From assembly GCA_005406025.1 (NCBI GenBank), contig BGZK01001282.1, positions 112,268 to 176,267 of the forward strand: a stretch of 64,000 nt of DNA, written 5' to 3'. The notes under the pieces are model-generated. The model was not told where the DNA came from. It saw nothing but the letters and a program-made list of their open reading frames with translations, and searched no databases. A program made the position numbers and the translations under genes. Source of the DNA: Eumeta japonica. Taxonomy: Eukaryota > Arthropoda > Insecta > Lepidoptera > Psychidae. Below are positions 59,001 to 64,000 of the stretch, one piece after another. The first letter of the stretch is position 1; every line of letters begins with the position of its first letter.

Positions 59001-62000
59001 TGGCAGATTTAAGAATAATTTGATTGTATAAAACGCAATTCAAAAAATCAGTAGAATTATTAAATAGCTGTACTTATTCTGTAGAAAAGGGTAAATAATT
59101 GTAAGTGTGATCTTATAATATGTGATTTATACATGTACACTTTTAATAGAAACAGGGTGTTTAATTTAAAATGAAAAATTAGGTATTTTAATTTAAGCTA
59201 AAGTTATTTTGTACTGTTGTTACGTCTACTAAACAAATATCCCCGTCTGTGGTGGGGAATTAATAAATCAAAGTTAATTTACGTACTAGAGTTTTATTTG
59301 TATCGCTAATCAATATATGGTCCAATATCATCATTACTCACATTTTGCTAGTATATGAGCACATACTAATATACAATAAAAAAAATTCTGAATCCAAAAT
59401 TATATTTAGGCTGTAGTTACCTACTTTAATTTTACTAAAGAGAATTATAATATACATAATAATTAAGTTGAACGAAGAAGAATGAATTAAGAAATATGTA
59501 TATTTTCTATTTCATTTGAAGTGACATATTTTTATAATTAGATAATTTACATAATTGAGGTACGTAGCATACCGCACGCTAAACAATATTAAATTCAAAA
59601 AGGACTGTTAGATTCATAAGTGCTTTATTTACATGCCTATTTGTAAATGTAGATAGCTTTAAAAATAAAATTACGGATTTAAATTTAATGCAATTAAATG
59701 GCATGTTTCGTTTAGTAACAAGCAATTCAATCAGTATAAATAAAAATCAACTGCCACATGTACAGAAGAGCATCACTTGACAACGCCTCGACCGATTTGG
59801 TAGATTTTTTTTTTTGTTGTGTTCCCAATTGTCAAGACAAGCTTTGTACGACAGACTATAACCCTCTGTAGCTATCCGTCTGATTATCTTCGTAAGAGGA
59901 GTATCTTCGGAACGACTAAATCAATCACTATGCAACTTTCATTGGGAGGTAGAGGAGCTTACTGGGCCACTTTTAGGGTACATTTTATTGCGATATTTTT
60001 AATGGTTTCCGCATGAAAAAACCCTTGGAAATTGGACAATTTTTTAGAATTGAATCAATGGTGGAACCGAAATCGAGATCGGGAGATTAGATCGAGACAA
60101 AATCAAGGATGAGAAGCGGCGGCGGAATCATGAGCGAAATTGGAATTGAAAGCGGGACGGAGAGTAGAATCAAGATCGGGACCAGGACCAAAATTAAAAG
60201 CGAAACCGAAACCGAAATTGAGAATGGGACTAGGGGCGAAAACGAGTGTGCGATGAAAAGTGTGACTGGGATCAGAATCGAAAATTATACCGACATTGAA
60301 ACGAACATCGATGTATACAGCTGTGGGCATTAATTATACGGGCAAGTCACCTACAAGAAAGTGCAGAACGTCTGCCGGGCCGGCTAGCAAATTATAAATT
60401 GAACAGCGGCTCGTTCAGTCATATCTCGAGTAACACGGTTATCAATAAACTAGAACAAACCTAATTCATCAATTTATCATTCTTTTTTTTAAATAGAAAT
60501 TTAATATACTATTGAGGGAAATATGTAATTGAATAATCGTTTTAATACGGCAACTTAGGAAATTGGTAACATACATTTATTAATTTATTATAAATACCGT
60601 ACAGAATATTGTACATGAATAACGTATAGGCCATAATACATTTAAGTATATGTACCTGCAAATGCAAAATATTATACAGGACATTCAATATTATAAGAAC
60701 AAATACTCAAATAACTCATTATGCAAAAATAAATGGTACAACTAGCGTCATCTGTTAACACCACTGAGTAATACGTGATAACCTTGGATGTACGAAAGTA
60801 ATACTTAAAATGAGTAAAAGGTGGCGCTAGTTACTAAAAGATTTGTACCGGAAATTTCTTTAAAAATATCTGTTAATCTTTAGATCGCCGTCACTTCTAC
60901 TCCCTCGATTACTTCAAGGAATATGTACCTATACTAACGCGAACTTGAACAAATTTGAAAATACTATAAAACTGCAAATTAACTCATTACGTAAACCATT
61001 AAGGAAGTCCAAAATTCGAAAAATATATATTCATATTTCACATTTCAATCATTTCCATGGCAGATATGAAGTTTTTACCGTAAACTTATTATATATTTCA
61101 TTCTTAATAGAACATACAGGTGCATAGTTCCTTTCATACGTCAGTTACTACTCTATAATATGATGACAATTATACAAATATAAAATATAGCGCATATTGC
61201 AATACACTGCAACGGGTGGATAAAGCGCTATTCAGTGCATTATTGTGCATTATGTCGAATATTCATACGATATTCGATTAAAAAAGAATTCCATTAGGGT
61301 TCTCCTTTCGATCGGTGTCAACAGCTTTGCAATTTACACCGGTCTAGTCCTACATCGGTGAAGACTATGCCCGGAGGATGCGTTGACTTAGAGCACTCAC
61401 CTGGTCTGCGGTATGCCGTACTTGATGCCGACGCCGACGCGCGGCAGGGCTTTTATCACCTTCTTGACGGTGGCCTGGTCGGGGAACGCGAAGAATATCG
61501 AAGCTGGAACAGGGGAAAGGGTAAGCTTTATGAGCGCCTTGTTTACGTACGTGTCGATGTTATCATGGTCGTTTACGGGGTACCCCATATGCGAATATAA
61601 TGGAAATGATGATTTGTATGTATGTTCGTCTGTCGCATTTGATTGTGTACATCGTGTCAGGTTTCCATCGTCGGATTGCGCCGAGGAATAACTCCCATAA
61701 TCTATTTGTTTAAGATAAAGGGATTAGACTCTTTACTTAAGCCACGCCGATCCAATGAGTATCGAGGGCTGCTAACGACCGTCATCACTGACGCGGTGAC
61801 AAGGTCCGTGACGGATGGCTTAACGTAGTGGTTTAATTTGAATTATATTAAAAAGTCAACGACAAATTTTTCTATGGCCAGAATTGATATAATATTACAT
61901 TAAGAAAATCACGTTTTTTTTATCATGAGGTATGTAAACATGCGTGGAAAACTGATCGATGAGTATTTTGTAGGAGGTTACCTATAAAGTTTAAAATCGT

Positions 62001-63123
62001 GCGCATTAAGTAGACGCGACTTAGTCCTGAATTTTTAAATTTTCGACAATCTGGTATTACAATAACGAATGTACATATTATCCTCATTACTCAAATTGTA
62101 TATTGATAATACAATAATTACACATTCGTCGAACGTGCACTTATTATATACTGGATGAAATATTAAATATTTATATGACCATGTGTATGCACTCATTGTA
62201 TAGTAGGTGCGTATCTACAATACAAAGTAAAGTCATGACTATAATGTACCTAACATATAAATGTATTGCCTCATAATTTAGAGGCACGCGAGTGACTTTT
62301 TCGTCCGATTATTCATCGGATGGATGCGTCACAAGAATGTATGCACATAGATTGTGTGACGAAAACAGATTGTATGTAACTCTCATGTACTCCGTCATAC
62401 AGTACTAGCTTACCGCCCGCGGCTTGGTCCATGTGGACATAAAACTTATTTCTTTATATATATATAAAATATAATGATCGAAACTGCTGTCGGTCTAAGC
62501 CTGGTTTCCGGTTTCAATTCTGGTTCCGGTACTATTCCTGACTTAAATCCCGCTCATGCTTTGGGTGCCCCGGTCTCACACCCGGTTTCGAGCTCGGTCC
62601 TACAGCTGATTTCGACCCCGATCCCGTCCACGATCTCGATCGCAGTTCCTGCTCTCGATTCTGCTCATCTTCCCGTTTTCGATTTCGATACAGCTATCGC
62701 TCACAGTTCCAATTTGCATGAAACCGGAACAAATGCTGATATCAAAACAAAATATGGTGTTTATTGATCGAGGATAGTAAATATTTTCTATTAGTGAATT
62801 TTTAGAAACGGTACAGTATTTCGGTTCGATAGCCCAAATACGGAGACAAAATCGGGAGCAAGTGCTAGTGGACATAATAAAAACATGCACGTTTTCGAAA
62901 GCAAAAAAGTGTCAAAATTTCGAGTCAATCGACGGGCTACTCTTTTCCGAATTTATCTATGACATACGTACAGATATCAATTTAAAAGTTGTTTTTTACA
63001 CTCACTTCTGCTAGCGAGGAAGATCTCTATGGCGACGTTCTGCAGCAGGTAGCGCCGCGAGAAAATGGCGCGCACCTCGCTGAAGTACCATTTTCCGTGG
63101 AGATGCTCGCAATACTTCAGCAC
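7904..63123 (-). CDS. Neurobeachin/rugose-type PH-BEACH protein, partial (three internal exons)
   Basis: Three minus-strand exons (63123-63006, 61503-61401, 8019-7904) encode about 112 continuous residues. They contain the neurobeachin/LRBA signatures [57 protein letters not shown] and LNTIAG. The phases are 0 into the first exon, then 1, then 2, and 1 out of the last exon; each junction restores a residue expected from the family. Family knowledge: neurobeachin, LRBA and Drosophila rugose are very large cytosolic membrane-trafficking scaffolds that bind protein kinase A, and the PH-like and BEACH domains form one unit. Most of the gene (N-terminal armadillo/ConA part, most of BEACH, WD repeats) lies outside the window. 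The 53.4-kb intron holds a complete gene on the other strand. Family identity is very secure. Neurobeachin versus LRBA cannot be told apart in insects, which usually have one gene; the fly name would be rugose (rg). Confidence 0.95.
8088..8275 (+). repeat. Degenerate tandem repeat, about three units of 65-75 bp
   Basis: Three successive units share TTTTGA.AATGTYC followed by TGG.YACTTTTAAGYG.TTA (starting near 8092, 8168 and 8231). Divergence is high. It lies directly upstream of neurobeachin exon C and has no coding sense. Confidence 0.6.
8670..8815 (+). repeat. Dispersed LINE-like 3' end fragment (plus copy)
   Basis: It begins with CTAGCTTTTGTCCGCAACTC, a phrase common at the ends of lepidopteran retroelement copies, followed by TGGTAGATGAAA and AATAGAATTTGCATAAAATCC as in the 3.3-kb copy. 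Confidence 0.5.
11815..11940 (+). repeat. Lepidopteran dispersed repeat fragment 2
   Basis: CTTCTACGGATGCAAGTGTC, GTGGGCGGCGGTGATCACCT and CCCTTATAATGCTATAAAAA follow each other. This is the right-hand half of the same module as at 45.6 kb (GTCGATGGGTGGCTGTGACC ... CCCTTAAAAATCCCATAAAA). Confidence 0.6.
12186..12328. other. GC-rich island in the neurobeachin intron
   Basis: About 140 bp of very CG-rich sequence in AT-rich DNA, with a CRE-like TGACGTAG at its left edge. It is open in more than one frame on both strands, a composition effect rather than evidence of a gene. It might be a promoter or conserved regulatory element; no core promoter motif is clear. Confidence 0.4.
12837..12854. repeat. 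(TG)n microsatellite
   Basis: About nine TG units following GGGTCACCCTAATATA. Confidence 0.95.
12855..15448. other. Intron stretch
   Basis: It contains the hairpin at 13205-13236 and open frames without domains on both strands. No gene is supported. Confidence 0.55.
13205..13236. repeat. Perfect 14-bp hairpin
   Basis: TCAATTTCAAGCAC is followed by a 4-nt loop TACC and then its exact complement GTGCTTGAAATTGA. It has no T-tract and no neighbouring gene to suggest a terminator. Confidence 0.8.
15449..16351 (-). pseudogene. Decayed mariner transposase (copy 1)
   Basis: Read on the minus strand from ATG at 16351, this shows MDLSHENF...YDSKCNLPR, a stop, then [14 protein letters not shown] and [10 protein letters not shown] (N-terminal helix-turn-helix). 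These are followed by [20 protein letters not shown], the catalytic [19 protein letters not shown], and [11 protein letters not shown] carrying the third catalytic Asp. It ends near [12 protein letters not shown] and a stop at 15449-15451. Several stops (including TGA for the Trp after QQSTV), frameshifts and a deletion before the C-terminus make it inactive. Clear terminal repeats were not found. Confidence 0.9.
16352..20229. other. Intron stretch
   Basis: It holds overlapping short frames at 17.9-18.3 kb with no domain and the GC-rich island at 18.5-18.9 kb. The frame 19875-20150 just before mariner copy 2 does not resemble mariner and is not assigned. Confidence 0.5.
18510..18860. other. 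GC-rich island with a minus-strand splice donor
   Basis: About 350 bp of CG-rich DNA, with CCGCCGCCGTCCGTCCGTTG at 18752-18771. On the minus strand this gives GGCGGCG|GTGAGCG, a strong donor in the same direction as neurobeachin. It could end a non-coding first exon of a shorter isoform. No matching coding frame was found, so this is only a candidate. Confidence 0.3.
20230..20690 (+). pseudogene. Decayed mariner transposase fragment (copy 2)
   Basis: The plus strand shows [19 protein letters not shown], then a frameshifted [29 protein letters not shown] with the first catalytic Asp, [38 protein letters not shown]. Stops and frameshifts interrupt it. The N-terminal DNA-binding half and the PDLAPxD region are missing. 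It differs from copies 1 and 3 and so represents another mariner lineage. Confidence 0.85.
22346..23404 (-). mobile_element. Irritans-type mariner with intact ends (copy 3)
   Basis: Two perfect 30-bp inverted ends begin TTAGGAGTACAAATAAGTTT and are flanked by TA on both sides (22344-22345 and 23405-23406). The minus strand carries remnants of a transposase: [48 protein letters not shown], then after an insertion [17 protein letters not shown], and KLVASDE.YFD at the end. The N-terminal DNA-binding half is deleted and frameshifts are present, so it is inactive. A 212-bp hAT-like element is inserted at 22681-22892. The right end abuts a (TA)n tract. Confidence 0.92.
22681..22892. mobile_element. 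Short hAT-like element nested in the mariner
   Basis: This 212-bp block interrupts the transposase frame between LLH and DNA. It is bounded by 8-bp duplications, ATTTAGAA (22673-22680) and ATGTAGAA (22893-22900), which differ by one base. It contains GGCCCGC phrases near both ends and closes with AAAGGTTGCCCATACC, resembling the GGCAACCTTT ends of some non-autonomous hAT elements. There is no coding capacity. Confidence 0.7.
23427..25824. other. Intron stretch, nothing recognised
   Basis: AT-rich, with only short frames that lack domains. Confidence 0.55.
25825..26011. mobile_element. Non-autonomous hAT-type element, 187 bp
   Basis: The ends CAGTGGCGGCG and CGCCGCCACTG are perfect 11-bp inverted repeats. 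A perfect 8-bp duplication, TATATAGT (25817-25824 and 26012-26019), flanks it. Inside are two to three tandem units of about 39-44 bp starting GGCCTCGCAAA (25875, 25919, 25958). GC content is far above the flanks. Open frames on both strands here are by-products of the repeats. Confidence 0.9.
27536..27557. repeat. 22-bp perfect palindrome
   Basis: AAAGAACTATA followed by TATAGTTCTTT is an exact palindrome. A second inverted pair, CTTTTATAT/ATATAAAAG, lies immediately to the left and overlaps it slightly. The surroundings are AT-rich. Confidence 0.7.
28450..28673 (+). pseudogene. Mariner transposase C-terminal fragment (copy 4)
   Basis: With one or two frameshifts the plus strand reads FHLFPKIK...[19 protein letters not shown], then CEW, then [12 protein letters not shown], a stop, [10 protein letters not shown] and a stop. 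This is the C-terminal part of a mariner transposase; the upstream catalytic part is absent or unrecognisable. Confidence 0.8.
29340..29700. other. CG-richer block, unexplained
   Basis: This stretch is richer in CG than its flanks and open on both strands (29344-29667 minus, 29294-29569 plus). The two frames exclude each other and neither shows a domain or flanking splice signals I trust. Confidence 0.3.
30590..30815 (+). repeat. Degenerate hexamer array A (pyrimidine-rich)
   Basis: The sequence can be cut into 6-bp units that keep T last and G/A before it (TTCGAT, TTCGGT, CTTGAT, GTCGGT, CCCGAT, CCCGGT). The shadow protein is therefore an alternating x-D/x-G/x-N string. A non-repetitive tail follows, with CGCTCACGGTCCCAATTT and CAAAACAAAATAT, shared with array F. 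Confidence 0.85.
33121..33177. repeat. (TAG)n-like microsatellite
   Basis: Imperfect TAG/TATAG repeats about 730 bp upstream of the candidate transporter promoter. Confidence 0.85.
33907..33942 (+). promoter_or_regulatory. Candidate TATA + initiator core promoter for the transporter
   Basis: TATAAAAC at 33907 is followed by TTCAGTGC, with the TCAGT arthropod initiator at 33938-33942. Its A (33940) lies 33 nt downstream of the first T of TATA, which is standard spacing. AGGTC near +29 loosely resembles a downstream element. A GC-rich stretch (33836-33892) sits just upstream. The start codon of exon 1 is 579 nt downstream on the same strand. Transcription from here is inferred, and an intron in the 5' UTR cannot be excluded. 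Confidence 0.45.
33940..34518 (+). other. Possible 5' UTR / leader of the transporter
   Basis: This is the stretch between the candidate initiator and the ATG. The first 160 nt are GC-rich and open (frame 33889-34101, Ser/Arg/Thr-rich, ending TQSETESEV). The middle is AT-rich, and the last 150 nt are GC-rich again. The open frame has no recognisable domain, and its start codon lies upstream of the predicted transcription start, so I do not call it a gene. Confidence 0.3.
34519..34583 (+). CDS. Transporter exon 1 (start codon)
   Basis: The ATG is preceded by an in-frame TAA at 34496. The exon reads [21 protein letters not shown] and ends in phase 2 (GA) before a strong donor, GTGAGTACC. The phase-2 end fits exactly with the phase-2 start of exon 2. 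The longer open frame on the minus strand over this block is best read as a shadow of a GC-rich 5' exon. The start is inferred; this short N-terminus has no recognisable domain. Confidence 0.65.
34519..58776 (+). CDS. MFS sugar porter, facilitated trehalose transporter Tret1-like (five exons)
   Basis: The joined exons (65+112+130+186+1178 nt = 1671 nt) encode 556 residues plus TGA. Residues 1-59 are a basic, Ser/Gly/Arg-rich cytosolic N-terminus; 12 predicted membrane segments follow (TM1 from about 60), then a charged C-terminal tail (about 480-556). Sugar-porter motifs are present: DAVGRR (122-127) after TM2, GRFITG (156-161) in TM4, E176...PEKRG, PESPLWL (232-238) after TM6, QEMSGIY (306-312) in TM7, PW (408-409) in TM10, [10 protein letters not shown] (413-422) and PETKG (475-479). 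N93-V-T is a glycosylation sequon in the first outer loop. The family moves glucose or trehalose across the plasma membrane by facilitated diffusion. Odd points: TM7 has QE...Y where most members have QQ...N, and the second DRxGRR loop is replaced by NSFRRKT (355-360 region). The substrate is therefore uncertain; a diverged, possibly non-trehalose porter is the careful call. Confidence 0.9.
36005..36083 (+). repeat. Degenerate hexamer array B
   Basis: A short copy: units such as CCTAAT, TCCGAT, CCCGGT, ATCGGT, GCCGGT, TCTAAT, ACTGAT keep the same 6-bp phase with T last. Confidence 0.7.
36307..36329. repeat. (CA)n-like microsatellite
   Basis: An imperfect CACACATACACACGCACGCA-type tract in transporter intron 1. 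Confidence 0.85.
38533..38644 (+). CDS. Transporter exon 2 (cytosolic N-terminus up to TM1)
   Basis: The exon is 112 nt, with acceptor GATGTCAG, phase-2 entry and phase-0 exit at ATG|GTTAGTAC. It gives [19 protein letters not shown] and then [19 protein letters not shown], which runs directly into VLAALAAQ at the start of TM1 in exon 3. The KxxWKRW...QLYMVLAALA layout matches the N-terminal border of TM1 in insect Tret1-like proteins. A second in-frame ATG (38588) could serve as a start if a transcript began in this exon. The base composition is much GC-richer than the flanks. Confidence 0.8.
38761..38956. mobile_element. Fold-back MITE (Harbinger-like)
   Basis: This 196-bp block has long, imperfect inverted arms of about 88 bp. 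The left arm contains CCACCATCTCCTTT, CACTTTTGA and TTAATTTTGCGTTCCAC; the right arm carries GTGGAACGCAAAATTAA, TCAAAAGTG and AAAGGAGATGGTGG in reverse. TTA flanks both sides (38758-38760 and 38957-38959), fitting a 3-bp TWA duplication. It could fold into a long hairpin if transcribed with transporter intron 2, in which it lies 117 nt after exon 2. No coding capacity. Confidence 0.85.
40985..41225 (+). repeat. Insect dispersed repeat with GGTTCCGT...CGGAAC end
   Basis: It contains CCCAAAATTGAC..., TGTGATAGAGGGATAGACAG, AAGGGTTCCGT and TACGGAACTCTAAAAATG. The TGATAG-ACGGA-GGGTTCCGT-ACGGAACCC order is typical of a repeat common in Lepidoptera. Related pieces lie at 46640-47045, 51300-51420 and 51660-52140. 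Open frames in it are chance. Confidence 0.45.
43095..43275 (-). repeat. Degenerate hexamer array C (opposite orientation)
   Basis: Purine-rich on the plus strand: units such as ATCGGA, AACGAA, ATCGGG, ATTGAA, ACCGGG begin with A every six bases, the complement of the NYCGRT pattern. The open frames on both strands are periodic by-products. Confidence 0.8.
45600..45765 (+). repeat. Lepidopteran dispersed repeat fragment 3
   Basis: The longest copy: GGGTAACGCACTAGTGACC, then CTCTGGGGCCGCGGATGTCG, GGTGGCTGTGACC and the AT-rich end CCCATAAAAAAATTC. All three copies are in the same orientation. Confidence 0.6.
46640..47045 (+). repeat. Insect dispersed repeat, GGTTCCGT type, copy 2
   Basis: It starts with GGGCCAATCGCAAGTCGGAT and CGAAGGTTCCGTATCC. 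After an AT-rich body it ends with GGACAGACAGACCGACAGAT, the standard order of the family. The open frame 46719-46934 lies in it and is not a gene. Confidence 0.5.
50251..50448 (+). CDS. Possible alternative first exon of the transporter
   Basis: This GC-rich open stretch starts with ATG and encodes 66 residues ([20 protein letters not shown] ... GRRRVYDS). It ends exactly in phase 0 at a fair donor, TCT|GTATGTTT. Phase 0 is what exon 3 at 53539 requires, so a transcript starting here would swap the whole N-terminus while keeping TM1-TM12. Alternative cytosolic N-termini are known for Tret1 genes. Phase agreement has a one-in-three chance by luck and the -1 base of the donor is not G. This may instead be a non-coding GC-rich regulatory island. 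Confidence 0.25.
51300..52145 (+). repeat. GGTTCCGT-type repeat pieces, clustered
   Basis: At least three partial copies occur: CCGACAGTCAAACGGACGGG ... TACGGAACCCC (51340-51410), GCCCCCAAAATTAAAAT ... GACTATGATAGACGGAGGCA ... GGTTGCAGAACCCTA (51745-51910) and GGCGAGTCAGACTCC ... GTACCGTACC (52112-52145). Confidence 0.4.
53539..53668 (+). CDS. Transporter exon 3 (TM1 and first outer loop)
   Basis: The exon is 130 nt, with acceptor CATCCGACAG, phase 0 in, phase 1 out, and donor GTGAGCAA. It encodes TM1 ([20 protein letters not shown]...), the outer-loop sequon NVT and TSWI at the start of TM2. The TSWI.S pattern at the TM2 entry is typical of Tret1-like transporters. Confidence 0.95.
53669..55908 (+). 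other. Transporter intron 3
   Basis: The intron is 2,240 nt, from GTGAGC to CACAG. It is AT-rich with no recognisable gene or element. Confidence 0.85.
55909..56094 (+). CDS. Transporter exon 4 (TM2-TM4)
   Basis: The exon is 186 nt, with acceptor CGCCCACAG, phase 1 in and out, and donor GTAATGTATG. It encodes [16 protein letters not shown] (TM2), the conserved loop motif DAVGRR, TM3 and GRFITGFTI in TM4. The GG...DxxGRR and GRF..G signatures place it firmly in the sugar-porter family. Confidence 0.95.
56095..57598 (+). other. Transporter intron 4
   Basis: The intron is 1,504 nt, from GTAATG to TTTTCAG with a good pyrimidine tract. It contains one hexamer array (56610-56715). Confidence 0.9.
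56610..56715 (+). repeat. Degenerate hexamer array D
   Basis: Units such as CCCGAT, ACCGAT, CTCGGT, CCCGGT, TTCGAT, TCTAAT keep one phase for about 100 bp. It lies inside transporter intron 4. Confidence 0.75.
57599..58776 (+). CDS. Transporter exon 5 (TM4 end to C-terminus)
   Basis: The exon is 1178 nt after acceptor TTTGTTTTCAG. The first two bases complete a Gly codon, then [19 protein letters not shown] follows. It carries TM5 to TM12, [26 protein letters not shown] and PETKG, and ends in a 70-80 residue hydrophilic tail rich in D, E, R and H. Translation stops at TGA 58774-58776. Overlapping open frames on both strands (for example 58278-58718) are shadows. Confidence 0.97.
59262..59267 (+). 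terminator. Candidate polyadenylation signal of the transporter
   Basis: AATAAA lies 486 nt after the stop codon and is followed within about 30 nt by a T/G-rich stretch. Other weaker A/T-rich hexamers occur nearer the stop, so a shorter 3' UTR is possible. Confidence 0.4.
60060..60320 (-). repeat. Degenerate hexamer array E (opposite orientation)
   Basis: A purine-rich copy of about 260 bp with units such as AATTGA, AAGCGG, AACCGA, GATCGG. It produces E/K/R-T/I dipeptide-like frames on the plus strand and x-N/x-G frames on the minus strand. It lies 1.3 kb after the transporter stop codon. Confidence 0.8.
61401..61503 (-). CDS. Neurobeachin exon B (end of PH-like domain)
   Basis: The exon is 103 nt, from acceptor CTGTTCCAG to donor GTGAGTGC. 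It completes the Thr codon from exon A, then reads [20 protein letters not shown] and [13 protein letters not shown], leaving AG of an Arg codon. FPDQ, VKKV and LPRVGVG are family hallmarks at the end of the PH-like domain. The intron to exon A is 1,502 nt. The intron to exon C is 53,381 nt and contains the transporter gene on the opposite strand. Open frames on the plus strand here are shadows of this exon. Confidence 0.95.
61504..63005 (-). other. Neurobeachin intron A-B
   Basis: A 1,502-nt intron with GTGAGTG and CCAG ends. It contains hexamer array F; the periodic open frames at 62.5-62.9 kb come from that array. Confidence 0.9.
62490..62765 (+). repeat. Degenerate hexamer array F with conserved tail
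   Basis: Units include TTCGAC, CCCGAT, CACGAT, CTCGAT, TTTCGA. The copy shares TTCTGGTT.CGGTACTATTC near its start, and ATCGCTCACRGTYCCAATTT plus ATCAAAACAAAATAT at its end, with array A. It lies between neurobeachin exons B and A. Confidence 0.85.
63006..63123 (-). CDS. Neurobeachin exon A (PH-like domain, central part)
   Basis: The exon is 118 nt. It starts in phase 0 after acceptor ATTTCAG and ends in phase 1 before donor GTGAGTG. It reads [20 protein letters not shown] and then [19 protein letters not shown] (39 residues), with the first base of a Thr codon left over. These residues cover the strands of the PH-like domain preceding BEACH in neurobeachin proteins; the HGKW...FSRRYLLQN core is almost unchanged across animals. 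The preceding exon is not visible between 63124 and 64000. Confidence 0.95.
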
Positions 63124-64000
63124 CTGAAATTGATATCGATTCATGAATATACCAACATATCTTATGACATGTTCGACACACCGCGATACATGCACCCTAT
63201 ATCATTATACCAAACAGGAAAGACGAGTTTTATGATGTATTAACTTTTTTTTTAATTTTCTAATTTTGAAAAAGATACTAGTTTCTAACAAAACAGAAAT
63301 TTTACAACGGTATCAGTTGACGTGTATGTGATAATAAAAATTCACGTCATACGATGACATAAAAGGACGCAAACGTGTATTAAATTTCACAGAAGAGAAA
63401 AATAATAATTAAAAAACATAGAATTCAAATAGCTAAATAGCCACGTTTAATTACTAGAAATGTACTTGAAGAAGTTATTGTTTGAACTCCACTTCTATAC
63501 TTATTATAGGTATTACTTAATATCGTGATATAGTAATGAAATCGTAAATTTGATTTTTATCTGCACGCGTTTCCTGCAAAATTTACCGAAAATATCTACA
63601 TGCTATTCTTAATAAATCTGTGCTGGAAATGTTCGACGACTATTTTGAGATATTTAATATGTATTTGCTACTAGTTTCATGCATGGTTCCGTACGAATAA
63701 ACAAAACGATTTTTTAAATTTTTTATCTCGATTTGTAATTAACTAATATAAAGTAAACATCGTCGATTGGTATAATGTCCAAGATCAGAACCGACGGTGG
63801 AATTGAAATTAAATTGAAAGCAGAATCGAAATCGCGATCACGATTCTGCTCTCAATTCTGCTCTTAATTCTGTAGAATGAGCAATAAGTTAGAGAAATAT
63901 ACTGAAATTGTGATCGATATATAAGATAAATAAATGGTAATGTAATCAAAATCACAAGCGAATGTTAGTATAGAATATAATTATGTATAATGCGGAAAAA
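63124..64000 (-). other. Neurobeachin intron upstream of exon A
   Basis: AT-rich, with hexamer array G near its end. No upstream exon is visible, so this intron continues beyond the window. Confidence 0.7.
63780..63875. repeat. Hexamer array G, switching strand in the middle
   Basis: The left half is purine-rich (ATTGAA, GCAGAA, TCGAAA). At about 63835 it flips to the pyrimidine-rich form (CACGAT TCTGCT CTCAAT TCTGCT CTTAAT), so CAGAATCG and CGATTCTG form an inverted pair around the junction. Confidence 0.65.

Larger units (their letters stand above)
8020..61400 (-). other. 53.4-kb neurobeachin intron hosting a nested gene
   Basis: Canonical GT (61400-61399) and AG (8021-8020) bound this intron, and the phases match across it. 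It contains the complete plus-strand sugar transporter gene (34519-58776) and most of the transposable elements listed here. Its size and content are seen directly; that it is spliced as a single intron rests on the conserved protein sequence across the junction. Confidence 0.85.
58777..61400. other. Transporter 3' region and rest of the host intron
   Basis: It holds the probable 3' UTR to about 59.3 kb, array E, and AT-rich sequence up to the donor of neurobeachin exon B. No further gene was recognised. Confidence 0.6.

Noticed and set aside
1..64000. tRNA genes, rRNA and CRISPR arrays
   Set aside because: No cloverleaf-compatible B box with a matching A box, no rRNA sequence and no regular direct repeats with spacers were seen by eye.

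Overview
This is an AT-rich eukaryotic window, most likely from a moth or butterfly (Lepidoptera). Exons are few, short and clearly GC-richer than their surroundings. They are flanked by consensus GT/AG splice sites and separated by introns of 1.5 to 53 kb. The non-coding DNA carries repeat modules typical of lepidopteran genomes, such as fragments containing the phrase GGCCGGCAACGCACT and decayed mariner and hAT elements. No bacterial-type operon, rRNA, tRNA or CRISPR array was found.

Two protein-coding genes are supported. The first, on the minus strand, is an interior part of a neurobeachin/rugose-type PH-BEACH protein. It has three exons, 63123-63006, 61503-61401 and 8019-7904, whose phases join perfectly and read from the PH-like domain into the start of the BEACH domain. 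The rest of that gene lies outside the window on both sides. The second, on the plus strand, is a complete gene for a 12-TM sugar transporter of the MFS/SLC2 'facilitated trehalose transporter Tret1-like' group. I assemble it from five exons (34519-34583, 38533-38644, 53539-53668, 55909-56094, 57599-58776) into a 556-residue protein with consistent phases throughout. The whole transporter gene sits inside one 53.4-kb neurobeachin intron, in the opposite orientation.

A TATA box and an arthropod TCAGT initiator with correct spacing lie about 0.6 kb upstream of the transporter start codon. A GC-rich open exon at 50251-50448 may be an alternative first exon.

The remaining sequence is intron and repeats: 1-7.5 kb (downstream neurobeachin intron, repeats only); 7.5-8.3 kb (BEACH exon, a SINE-like element and a degenerate tandem repeat); 8.3-34 kb (intron with four decayed mariners, two hAT-type elements with clear 8-bp duplications, hairpins and isolated GC-rich islands); 34-59 kb (transporter gene); 59-64 kb (flank, two PH exons and repeats). 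The most unusual signal is a dispersed family of degenerate hexanucleotide arrays, roughly NYCGRT repeated, seen seven times between 30.6 and 63.9 kb in both orientations. Two copies share the same non-repetitive tail.
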